11,618 nucleotides of DNA from Chloroflexota bacterium (GTDB taxonomy: Bacteria; Chloroflexota; Anaerolineae; Caldilineales; Caldilineaceae), in the NCBI GenBank assembly GCA_018969295.1, contig JAGWYN010000076.1:1-11618 (forward strand). Reading direction: 5' to 3'. Both the position numbers and the translations under genes were made by a program. Under the pieces are notes generated by a model that was not told where the DNA came from, searched no databases, and saw only the letters and a program-made list of their open reading frames with translations. Below, piece by piece: positions 1-5,805 of this stretch. The first letter of the stretch is position 1, and each line of letters begins with the position of its first letter.

Positions 1-13
1 TTCCAGTCAGCAT
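1..13 (-). CDS. Start of a leftward gene, cut by the window edge
   Basis: On the minus strand an ATG at 13-11 opens a frame reading M-L-T-G before the sequence ends. A strong GGAGG ribosome binding site lies at 25-21, seven bases upstream, which is why this is called a start although only four codons are visible. A sigma-70-like promoter is present further upstream (77-48). The product cannot be named from four residues. Confidence 0.45.
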
Positions 14-18
14 TTTCT

Positions 19-51
19 TACCTCCATCATCAGGATACTCTATTGGAGGTA
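19..51. repeat. 8-bp inverted repeat spanning the edge gene's RBS and -10 box
   Basis: TACCTCCA (19-26) and TGGAGGTA (44-51) are perfect reverse complements separated by 17 bases. One arm covers the ribosome binding site of the leftward gene and the other overlaps its proposed -10 box. It could be an operator with two half-sites. It could also be a hairpin hiding the ribosome binding site, but only if transcription begins upstream of the promoter proposed here. Confidence 0.4.
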
Positions 52-77
52 TACACCTACATCCACTATTGCGTCAA
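48..77 (-). promoter_or_regulatory. Candidate sigma-70 promoter for the leftward edge gene
   Basis: Reading leftward, TTGACG (77-72) is a 5-of-6 match to the -35 consensus and TATACC (53-48) a 4-of-6 match to the -10, with an 18-bp spacer. Transcription would start near 41, giving a leader of about 28 nt that contains the GGAGG site at 25-21. The AT-rich sequence upstream (80-200) fits a promoter region. This is a motif match by eye only. Confidence 0.4.
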
Positions 78-261
78 GCATTTCAAAAATAAGCGAAACT
101 ACCGTGACAAAAAGCTAATTTTTGTAATTCTGGCACTCGACTGGTAATTTTTTATGTCAACAAAACCATTTCACTGCTTTGCACGAAAAATAAGCGCGAA
201 AGATGCGTTTCATTCTACAGAAAAAACAGGCGCGTAAGTTGCCGGACAGTCAGGGATCAGA

Positions 262-349
262 GTCAGGGTTTTTTGTCGGAAAAGTCAGGGTTTTTTGTCG
301 GAAAAGTCAGGGTTTTTTGTCGGAAAAGTTTGGTGGTTTTGTCAGAAGT
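262..349. repeat. 22-bp tandem direct repeat, three perfect copies plus one decayed
   Basis: Three identical, abutting 22-bp units occupy 262-283, 284-305 and 306-327. Each begins GTCAGGG, followed by a T run and then GTCGGAAAA. A fourth, degenerate copy fills 328-349 (GTTTGGTGG...GTCAGAAGT). The heptamer GTCAGGG also occurs alone at 249 and 368. Because 22 is not a multiple of three, the array shifts frame in every copy and is not coding. Possible natures are the multi-site end of a DDE transposon, a protein-binding iteron set, or a simple minisatellite. Confidence 0.85.
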
Positions 350-453
350 GTCGCCGGTTGCTCTGGGGTCAGGGCTCAAGCGAATTGAAGCCCAGCACTT
401 GCAGCGGGCGCTGTGTTGAAAATAGGGCAGTCATTCCAGCAGGAGCAACGAAA

Positions 454-537
454 GCTGATGTGCAGAGCCTCTACGAAGTAGTGGCAAGCGTGCCCGACAG
501 CCGCAAGCGGCGCGGGAAACGGTACCCTGCGGCAACA
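454..537 (+). pseudogene. Remnant of an ISAs1-type transposase N-terminus
   Basis: Reading rightward in the frame of 454, the translation contains VASVPDSRKRRGKRYPAA (484-537), preceded by a short helix-like stretch (DVQSLYEV). This resembles the N-terminal region of ISAs1/H-repeat-associated transposases (DDE_Tnp_1-associated domain), where a phrase like VPDxRxxRGKRYPLA precedes a hydrophobic segment. Here the similarity ends at about 537, the hydrophobic segment is missing, and the frame closes at 592-594. There is no convincing start codon or ribosome binding site, and the catalytic DDE domain is absent. It is therefore a short dead fragment. The assignment is from motif recall, not a search. 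Confidence 0.5.
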
Positions 538-621
538 CCTATCACAACGTGTGTAATCCGCTCAGGCTGTTACTTCAACCCATATGACTTTTGAAAAGCC
601 CCCCCAATCTCCCAGGGCCAG

Positions 622-650
622 TTGCAAAATTCGGGTCGATCGGATAGACT
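622..650 (+). promoter_or_regulatory. Candidate promoter for the carotenoid operon
   Basis: TTGCAA (622-627) and TAGACT (645-650) are separated by 17 bp and each match 4 of 6 consensus bases. Transcription would start near 657, leaving about 33 nt before the ATG at 690. An overlapping alternative, TTGGTC (663-668) with TACTAT (686-691), also has 17-bp spacing, but its -10 box would sit on the start codon. Confidence 0.28.
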
Positions 651-689
651 CTCACGGAAACGTTGGTCAAAATCTGGACAATTCTTACT

Positions 690-1544
690 ATGCACACGAG
701 CTCTCCTCCACCACACCCGCTGGCCGCCTACCAGTCACCGCACCATGCACCCTTTCACTGGCACAACGGCCCCCATGCGGTGCTGCTGATCCATGGCTTT
801 CCCGGCACGCCCGCAGAGATGCGCCCGGTGGGCGAGCTGTTGGCTCAGGAAGGATGGAGCGTGCATGGCCTCCTCCTGCCTGGGTTCGGCGCGCAGTTTC
901 CGACTCTGAGCGACCGCCAGCAGGTCGACTGGCAGGCTGCCGTCGACAGAGCCGCCACCGAATTGCGCCGCTCTTACACCACTGTGTTGCTGACCGGCAA
1001 TTCGTTCGGCGCCGCGCTGGCCCTCGCAGCAGCAGCCCACCTGCCGGTCGACGGGCTGGTCCTCTTTGCCCCCTTCTGGCGGCTCGACTCCTGGCTGGAC
1101 GCACTCTATCCGCTGGCAGAACGCCTGCTGCCGAGCATTCGCCCCTTTGCCCGCGCCGATTTCAAAGACATCGATTTTCGGCGAGAATTGACCTACTTTT
1201 TGAACGATGTCGATTTCGACGACCCGGCCGCGCAGGCCCAGATCCGTCAGTTGAAACTGCCGACGCGCGTGCTGGGGCAGGTGCGCCGAGCAGGCCAGCT
1301 CGGGTTTGTCGCAGCCAGCCGGGTGAAAGCACCTGTGCTCATCTTTCAAGGACGACACGACCCACTCGTGACACCCCAGGTCACTCAACGGCTGGCCCGA
1401 CGCCTGCCCAATCTGGCCGGATATATTGAACTCGCCGGCAAGCACGACCTGGTTCGTGGCCTGACCCCCGGCTGGGACCTGGTCATCCAGTCGCTGAGAT
1501 TCTTTGCCGACCAGCTCGTCGACCAGGCTGCAGCCCCCACGTAA
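690..1544 (+). CDS. Alpha/beta hydrolase (carboxylesterase or lipase-like)
   Basis: The 284-residue protein has the full set of alpha/beta-hydrolase motifs: an oxyanion-hole segment HGFPG (35-39), nucleophile elbow G-N-S-F-G with Ser105, acid Asp224 in GRHDPL and His252 in GKHD. The spacing fits the Est30 carboxylesterase or monoacylglycerol lipase type. No signal peptide is seen, so it is probably cytosolic and cleaves an ester of unknown identity. The start is uncertain. ATG at 690 is taken, but no clear ribosome binding site precedes it, and an in-frame TTG at 663 with GGAAA just upstream would add nine residues. It is the first gene of the carotenoid operon, 22 bp before cruF. It might hydrolyse an acyl ester in that pathway, but this is inferred from position alone. 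Confidence 0.85.
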   Translation: MHTSSPPPHPLAAYQSPHHAPFHWHNGPHAVLLIHGFPGTPAEMRPVGELLAQEGWSVHGLLLPGFGAQFPTLSDRQQVDWQAAVDRAATELRRSYTTVLLTGNSFGAALALAAAAHLPVDGLVLFAPFWRLDSWLDALYPLAERLLPSIRPFARADFKDIDFRRELTYFLNDVDFDDPAAQAQIRQLKLPTRVLGQVRRAGQLGFVAASRVKAPVLIFQGRHDPLVTPQVTQRLARRLPNLAGYIELAGKHDLVRGLTPGWDLVIQSLRFFADQLVDQAAAPT

Positions 1545-1566
1545 GGCTCACGAAACGGAGACCCAC

Positions 1567-2355
1567 ATGGCGTCATCGCTTTCACAGACCGTCCACCCAC
1601 TCCACGGGCCCACGCTGGCAGCCAGGCTGCGTCAGCCCGCCTGGCTGCTCTTCATCGCCTGGCTGCTGACCCTGATCGCCATCCCGATCCTCCGCTGGAT
1701 CGTCGGCGACAGCATCCTGGCACAGGGCGTGATCGCCGGCGTGCTCTTGCAGAGCGCCGCCGTGCTGGCCTTCTGTCTCCAGGCTTGGGGAATAGGCGCC
1801 ACTGTCCGGGTCGCGCTGAGCGTCGTGCTGCTCTCCTGGTCTGTCGAATGGATCGGCAGCACCACAGGCTTTCCCTTCGGCACCTACCACTACACCGATG
1901 CACTGGCGCCGCTGGTCGGGGGGGTACCTGCCGCCATCCCGGTGGCCTGGCTGATGATGCTGCCTCCCGCCTGGGCGGTCGCCTACGCCGCGACCGGGCA
2001 GGCTCGCGGCTGGCGCTTTGTGTTCGTCAGTGGCCTTGCCTTCACCGCCTGGGATCTGTTTCTCGATCCACAGATGGTGGCGTGGGGCTACTGGGTCTGG
2101 GAAACCCCAGGCCCCTACTTTGGCATCCCCCTCGTCAACTATGCAGGCTGGCTGCTGGCATCCTGGCTGCTGACCGCAGTCGTGCGGCCACCGGCAGCGC
2201 CGCTGGCACCGCTGCTGACCGTCTACGGTGCCGTCTGGTTCCTGCAAAGTGTGGGGCTGGCGATCTTCTGGCAGATGCCCGGCCCCGCGCTGTTCGGGTT
2301 TGTCGGCATGGGGCTGGCCGGACTCAGTGCCTTGTTCGGGCTCCGTCGCCGATGA
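1567..2355 (+). CDS. cruF: CruF-type carotenoid 1',2'-hydratase (membrane protein)
   Basis: This 262-residue multi-pass membrane protein belongs to the carotenoid biosynthesis family formerly called DUF422. Diagnostic segments are EWIGSTTGFPFGTYHY (94-109) and WDLFLDPQM (162-170), followed by GYWVWE (174-179) and YFGIPLVNYAGWL (184-196). Their acidic and aromatic residues are typical of CruF and of the bisanhydrobacterioruberin hydratases. Members add water across the terminal double bond of a psi end group, giving a 1'-hydroxy carotenoid that can be glycosylated. About seven hydrophobic stretches are visible. ATG 1567 is preceded by GGAG (1557-1560). The stop overlaps the ATG of the plsY-like gene (ATGA), so translation is probably coupled. 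The family is clear; the exact substrate (gamma-carotene, lycopene or another) cannot be read from sequence. Confidence 0.85.
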   Translation: MASSLSQTVHPLHGPTLAARLRQPAWLLFIAWLLTLIAIPILRWIVGDSILAQGVIAGVLLQSAAVLAFCLQAWGIGATVRVALSVVLLSWSVEWIGSTTGFPFGTYHYTDALAPLVGGVPAAIPVAWLMMLPPAWAVAYAATGQARGWRFVFVSGLAFTAWDLFLDPQMVAWGYWVWETPGPYFGIPLVNYAGWLLASWLLTAVVRPPAAPLAPLLTVYGAVWFLQSVGLAIFWQMPGPALFGFVGMGLAGLSALFGLRRR

Positions 2356-2972
2356 ACACCCTGTGGCTCTGGGTCGCCGCCGGTTTTTTGTCCGGATCGC
2401 TCCCCTTTGCGGTCTGGATCGGACGGTGGGCCCTTCGGAAAGAGATCACCCACTACGGCGACGCCAACCCTGGCGCCACCAACGTGCTGCGTGCTGGAGG
2501 GCGCTGGAGCGCAGCACTCGTGCTGCTGCTGGACATCCTCAAAGCAGCGCTCCCGGTCGGCAGCGCCTATCTGGCTGGTGGACTCGACGACTGGCGGCTG
2601 GTGCCCGTGGCGCTGGCGCCGCTGGTCGGCCATGCCTTTTCCCCCTGGCTGGGGTTCCGGGGGGGCAAAGCGATCGCCACAACGGCAGGGATGTGGGCCG
2701 CCCTCACCCTTTGGAGCATCCCGACAGTCAGCGGGGTCAGTTTGCTCCTCTTCACCCAACTGGTCGGTGCCAACGGCTGGGCAGTGCTCGGCGCCTATGG
2801 GGTCGTTTTGGTGTACCTGCTGCTGACCCCGCACGCCTTCGATTGGTGGGCGTTCCAGCCGGCGACCCCCATCTTGCTGGCCATCTGGGCAGGCAGCCTG
2901 CTCGTGCTGCTCTACCGCCACCGTGCCGACCTCGCCCACCCCCCCCTGCTACGCAGGAGAAAGCGTCCATGA
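2352..2972 (+). CDS. plsY: PlsY-family acyl-phosphate-dependent acyltransferase
   Basis: At 206 residues this matches PlsY in length. PlsY is the membrane enzyme that moves a fatty acyl group from acyl-phosphate to glycerol-3-phosphate. The three motifs are present: SGSLPFAVWIGRW (14-26), GDANPGATNVLRAGG (36-50) and GHAFSPWLGFRGGKAIATTAG (93-113). A C-terminal LYRHRADL (187-194) is also typical. In motif 2 the second position is Asp37, where the E. coli enzyme has Ser (GSGNPGATN). Several hydrophobic segments make it an integral membrane protein. It is coupled by 4-bp ATGA overlaps to cruF before it and to the glycosyltransferase after it. It may be the housekeeping plsY, or a copy recruited to acylate a carotenoid glycoside. 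The sequence does not decide between these. Confidence 0.85.
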   Translation: MNTLWLWVAAGFLSGSLPFAVWIGRWALRKEITHYGDANPGATNVLRAGGRWSAALVLLLDILKAALPVGSAYLAGGLDDWRLVPVALAPLVGHAFSPWLGFRGGKAIATTAGMWAALTLWSIPTVSGVSLLLFTQLVGANGWAVLGAYGVVLVYLLLTPHAFDWWAFQPATPILLAIWAGSLLVLLYRHRADLAHPPLLRRRKRP

Positions 2973-4099
2973 CCCTGCTGCTGCTGGCGGTGACGACAGG
3001 TCTGGCAGTTCTCCTGACAATTGCTGCAACCAACTGCCGCGCCTTCCCACGCCTGCGGCCCGCCTCTGCCGCGCGCCCCCAGCCGAACGTTTCGGTGCTC
3101 ATTCCTGCCCGCAACGAGGCCGCTGTTCTCGCAGACACCTTGCACCGGCTGGCCACACAAGACTATGCGAATCTGGAGATCCTGGTGCTCGACGACCGCT
3201 CCGAAGACAGCACCCTCCAGATCGCACGCCAGCTGGCCGCCCAGTTCCCCCACATCCGCGTCCTGCAAGGCACCCCCCTCCCCCCAGGCTGGACCGGCAA
3301 AAACTGGGCCTGCGCCCAGCTGGCCACCGCCGCCACCGCCGACCTCCTCCTCTTCACCGACGCCGATGTGCGCTGGCATCCCGGCGCCGTGCATAGCGTC
3401 GTCGCAACCCTCCAAACCCTGGACGCCGACCTGCTCACCGTCTGGCCCACCCAGCTCACCCACAGCTGGGGCGAACGGCTGACCGTGCCGCTGATGGCCA
3501 TGGCCGTGCTCGGCTACCTGCCCGTCTGCCTGGCCCACGATTTCTTCCACCCACTCGCCGCCGCCGCCAACGGCCAGTGCATGGCCTTCCGCCGCCCCGC
3601 CTACACCGCCATCGGCGGGCACGGAGCCGTGCAGGCAGCCATCGTCGAAGATATCCAGCTGGCCGAACATATCAAAGCCGCCGGCTTGAAGTTGCGCATG
3701 GCCGATGGCGCCGGGCTGGTCGCCTGCCGCATGTACGCCGGCAGTCAGGCCGCCTTCGACGGCTATACCAAAAATATTCTGGCCGGCCACCACAACCGCC
3801 TCAGCCTGTTGGCCCTCTCTACCCTCTTTCACGGCTCCCTCTTTCTCTTTCCCTGGATCTGGCTGCTGGCAGGCGCCCCCTGGCCGCTGCCCGGCTGGCC
3901 CGGCTGGCCGCTGGCCCTGATCCTCGCCGGCGTCACCCTGCGCGGCGTCACCGCCGCCGCCACCCGCCAGCGGGTCGCCGACGCCATCACCTTGCCCCTC
4001 TCCGTGCTGCTCTTCACCGCAATTGCCGCCCGCGCCCTCTGGTGGAAAGCGCGCTACGGCGGCGTACTCTGGAAAGGTCGAGTGCTCCATGTCTCCTGA
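2969..4099 (+). CDS. cruG: Family 2 glycosyltransferase, CruG-like, membrane-anchored
   Basis: The protein is 376 residues. An N-terminal membrane helix (2-20) leads into a GT-A domain with VSVLIPARNEA (41-51), LDDRSEDS (74-81), the metal-binding DAD at 131-133, GQCMAFRR (202-209) and the likely catalytic-base segment VEDIQLAEHIKAAG (226-239). C-terminal hydrophobic helices lie at about 289-303, 311-326 and 340-356. This layout is shared by CruG (carotenoid 2'-O-glycosyltransferase) and the hopanoid-associated HpnB group. With cruF and a CrtI-family gene on either side, glycosylation of a hydroxy-carotenoid at the inner membrane face is the best guess. An AGGAGA site (2955-2960) precedes ATG 2969, which overlaps the plsY stop. 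The sugar donor and exact acceptor position are unknown. Confidence 0.75.
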   Translation: MTLLLLAVTTGLAVLLTIAATNCRAFPRLRPASAARPQPNVSVLIPARNEAAVLADTLHRLATQDYANLEILVLDDRSEDSTLQIARQLAAQFPHIRVLQGTPLPPGWTGKNWACAQLATAATADLLLFTDADVRWHPGAVHSVVATLQTLDADLLTVWPTQLTHSWGERLTVPLMAMAVLGYLPVCLAHDFFHPLAAAANGQCMAFRRPAYTAIGGHGAVQAAIVEDIQLAEHIKAAGLKLRMADGAGLVACRMYAGSQAAFDGYTKNILAGHHNRLSLLALSTLFHGSLFLFPWIWLLAGAPWPLPGWPGWPLALILAGVTLRGVTAAATRQRVADAITLPLSVLLFTAIAARALWWKARYGGVLWKGRVLHVS

Positions 4100-5594
4100 C
4101 TCCCCCACAGCCCCCATCCTGGTGCTCGGCGCCGGCATCGGCGGGCTGAGCGCCGCCATCCGACTCGCCGCCGCCGGCCACCCCGTCCAGATCCTCGAAC
4201 AAAACGATGCCCCCGGCGGCAAAATGAGCCAGATCAGCGCCGACGGTTTTCGCTGGGACACCGGCCCTTCCGTGATCACGATGCGCCCCGTCTTTGAAGA
4301 GCTGTTCGCCACAGCCGGACGCCGTCTCGAAGAGTACCTGACCTTGCTGCCGGTCGATCCGCTGACCCGCTACTTCTACCCGGACGGCACCCGGCTGGAC
4401 GCCACCCGCGACCTCAGCCGCCTGGCCGAACAGATCGCCGCAATCGACGAGCGAGACGTGGAAGGGTTTCTGGATTTTCTCGAATACAGTGCCCGCCTGC
4501 ACCGGATTACAGGCCCGGTGTTTATCTACAACCACCCCCCTACCTTGCGCACACTGCTCAACGTGCCCCCAGCCGATATGCTGCGGGTCGACCCCTGGCT
4601 GACGATGGACCAGGCCATCTGCCGCCGCGTCCGCTCGCCCCAACTGCGCCAGCTGCTCGGGCGCTTCGCCACCTACGTCGGTGCCAGCCCCTACCTGGCA
4701 CCCGCCACGCTCAGCGTGATCGCCCACGTCGAGCTGACCGGCGGAGTCTGGTACCCGCGCGGCGGCATCTACCAGATCGCCCAGGCCATGACCCGGCTCG
4801 CTACCGAGCTGGGCGTCAAAATTCGCTGCCAGACCCCAGTCGCTCAGATCCTGCTCCAAAACGGCGCCGCCACCGGCGTGGTCACGGCCGACGGAGAGCA
4901 GGTGCCCGCCAGCGCAGTCGTCGCCAACATCGACGTCGCCACCGTCTACGACCGCCTGCTGCCTCCCGACCTGGCCCCTGCCCGGCGCCGCACACTCTGC
5001 ACACGCGAGACCTCCTGCTCTGGCTTCGCTCTGCTGCTGGGGGTCGAAGGAAGCTACCCACAGCTCGCCCACCACAACATTTTTTTCAACCGCGACTACC
5101 GCGCTGAATTCACCGACATCTTCCAGCGCGGCATCCCCCCCGACGACCCAACCCTCTACGTCGCCGTCACCAGCAAAAGTGACCCCGACCATGCCCCCCC
5201 CGGCTGCGAAAATTGGTTTGTACTCGTCAACGCCCCGCCGCTAGGCCTCCGTTTCGACTGGACGCGCGAAACCGCCGCCTACCGCACCCGAGTGCTCGAC
5301 AGACTGGCCAGCTGCGGACTCGACATCCGCACCAAAATTCGCAGCGAACAGACCCTGACCCCTGCCGATCTCCAGACACGCACCGGGGCCTGGCGCGGCG
5401 CACTCTACGGCATCTCCTCCAACCAGCCCCTCAATGCCTTGCGCCGCCCCCACAACCGCTGCCCCGACGTCCGCAGACTGTATTTCGCCGGCGGCACCAG
5501 CCACCCCGGCGGCGGCGTCCCCATGGTGACCCTGTCCGGCAAGGTCGCCGCCGAACTGCTGCTGGCCGATCGACAGACAGAGTTCCGCACATGA
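4089..5594 (+). CDS. crtD: CrtI/CrtD-family carotenoid desaturase
   Basis: This 501-residue flavoprotein has the length and architecture of CrtI-type desaturases. Features include FAD-binding GAGIGGLSAA (14-23), APGGKM (41-46), DTGPSVIT (57-64), the central GASPYLAPATLS (198-209) with GGVWYPRGGIYQIAQAM (218-234), and the family's C-terminal signature RLYFAGGTSHPGGGVPMV (463-480). Such enzymes remove hydrogens from C40 or C30 carotenoids at the membrane. Next to cruF and cruG, the best guess is CrtD, which inserts a 3',4' double bond beside the 1'-hydroxyl, as in myxol or bacterioruberin pathways. A phytoene desaturase (CrtI) or a C30 CrtN/CrtP-type enzyme cannot be excluded. ATG 4089 overlaps the glycosyltransferase stop by 11 bp. 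An in-frame ATG at 4023 lies deep inside that gene and is less likely. Confidence 0.8.
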   Translation: MSPDSPTAPILVLGAGIGGLSAAIRLAAAGHPVQILEQNDAPGGKMSQISADGFRWDTGPSVITMRPVFEELFATAGRRLEEYLTLLPVDPLTRYFYPDGTRLDATRDLSRLAEQIAAIDERDVEGFLDFLEYSARLHRITGPVFIYNHPPTLRTLLNVPPADMLRVDPWLTMDQAICRRVRSPQLRQLLGRFATYVGASPYLAPATLSVIAHVELTGGVWYPRGGIYQIAQAMTRLATELGVKIRCQTPVAQILLQNGAATGVVTADGEQVPASAVVANIDVATVYDRLLPPDLAPARRRTLCTRETSCSGFALLLGVEGSYPQLAHHNIFFNRDYRAEFTDIFQRGIPPDDPTLYVAVTSKSDPDHAPPGCENWFVLVNAPPLGLRFDWTRETAAYRTRVLDRLASCGLDIRTKIRSEQTLTPADLQTRTGAWRGALYGISSNQPLNALRRPHNRCPDVRRLYFAGGTSHPGGGVPMVTLSGKVAAELLLADRQTEFRT

Positions 5595-5653
5595 AGACCG
5601 CAGACAGCTTCTGGAAGCGTTCGTACTGTACCCTGTATCAAAACAGCCGATAA
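5591..5653 (+). CDS. Possible 20-codon mini-gene overlapping the crtD stop
   Basis: The crtD stop is embedded in ATGA, the same overlap type that joins cruF, plsY and the glycosyltransferase. The overlapping ATG at 5591 opens a 20-residue frame (MKTADSFWKRSY...) ending at TAA 5651-5653. It has no clear ribosome binding site of its own and no recognised family. It may be the decayed start of a former sixth operon gene, a coupled small peptide, or chance. Confidence 0.15.
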   Translation: MKTADSFWKRSYCTLYQNSR

Positions 5654-5668
5654 TCAGGCAAAAGGATT

Positions 5669-5722
5669 GGCTGGCGCAGACAGCGCTCCCGCCCCGCACC
5701 CATCCCAAAAAGCCGCCAGCCA
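5669..5722 (+). other. Long-loop inverted repeat downstream of the carotenoid operon
   Basis: GGCTGGCG (5669-5676) pairs perfectly with CGCCAGCC (5714-5721), and T5668/A5722 adds a ninth pair. The loop is about 37 nt and no T-run follows, so it is not a standard intrinsic terminator. It may act as a barrier or folded leader between the two rightward units. The spacer 5595-5805 otherwise shows no gene beyond the tiny frame at its left edge and no clear promoter boxes. Confidence 0.3.
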
Positions 5723-5758
5723 GCCAGCTGTCTTCATTCAACCGAACAAAAGACAAAC

Positions 5759-5776
5759 GCCAGCCCTGAAGCTGGC
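5759..5776 (+). other. Short hairpin upstream of the SDR gene
   Basis: GCCAGC (5759-5764) and GCTGGC (5771-5776) form a perfect 6-bp stem with a 6-nt loop, ending about ten bases before the AGAGGAGA ribosome binding site at 5787. It may influence translation or mRNA stability of the downstream unit. It could equally be chance in a spacer rich in CCAG repeats. Confidence 0.25.
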
Positions 5777-5805
5777 AACGACGAACAGAGGAGAAGCACA
5801 GAGCG

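Larger units (their letters stand above)
78..689. other. Gene-poor, AT-richer left spacer
   Basis: Apart from the 22-bp repeat array and the transposase scrap, no believable coding region was found. Short open frames across the repeats and a rightward frame from 584 lack ribosome binding sites and family motifs, and the latter is overlaid by the hydrolase gene. Base composition changes visibly from AT-rich (78-230) to GC-rich by about 470. A mobile-element fragment, repeats and the change in composition together suggest an old insertion boundary. Confidence 0.6.

Noticed and set aside
249..374. CRISPR array
   Set aside because: The 22-bp units abut with no spacers between them, and no cas genes are in the window.
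584..1429. Rightward 281-codon frame starting at 584
   Set aside because: It overlaps the hydrolase in another frame. The product is Arg/Pro-rich without domain motifs, while the hydrolase frame has an intact catalytic triad.
2445..2690. Degenerate PlsY motif 3 (GGKAIAT rather than GGKGVAT)
   Set aside because: GGKA(V/I)AT is, from memory, common in PlsY of Gram-positive bacteria, so it is not evidence for lost or changed activity.
2912..4312. Long leftward open frame (466 codons) across the glycosyltransferase and desaturase start
   Set aside because: It is a shadow caused by GC-rich third positions. The translation is Gly/Gln/Ala-rich without motifs, while the rightward genes carry clear family motifs.
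4014..5192. Long leftward open frame (392 codons) inside the desaturase
   Set aside because: It lies fully under the CrtI-family gene, which has complete FAD and C-terminal signatures. No ribosome binding site or recognisable domain is present.
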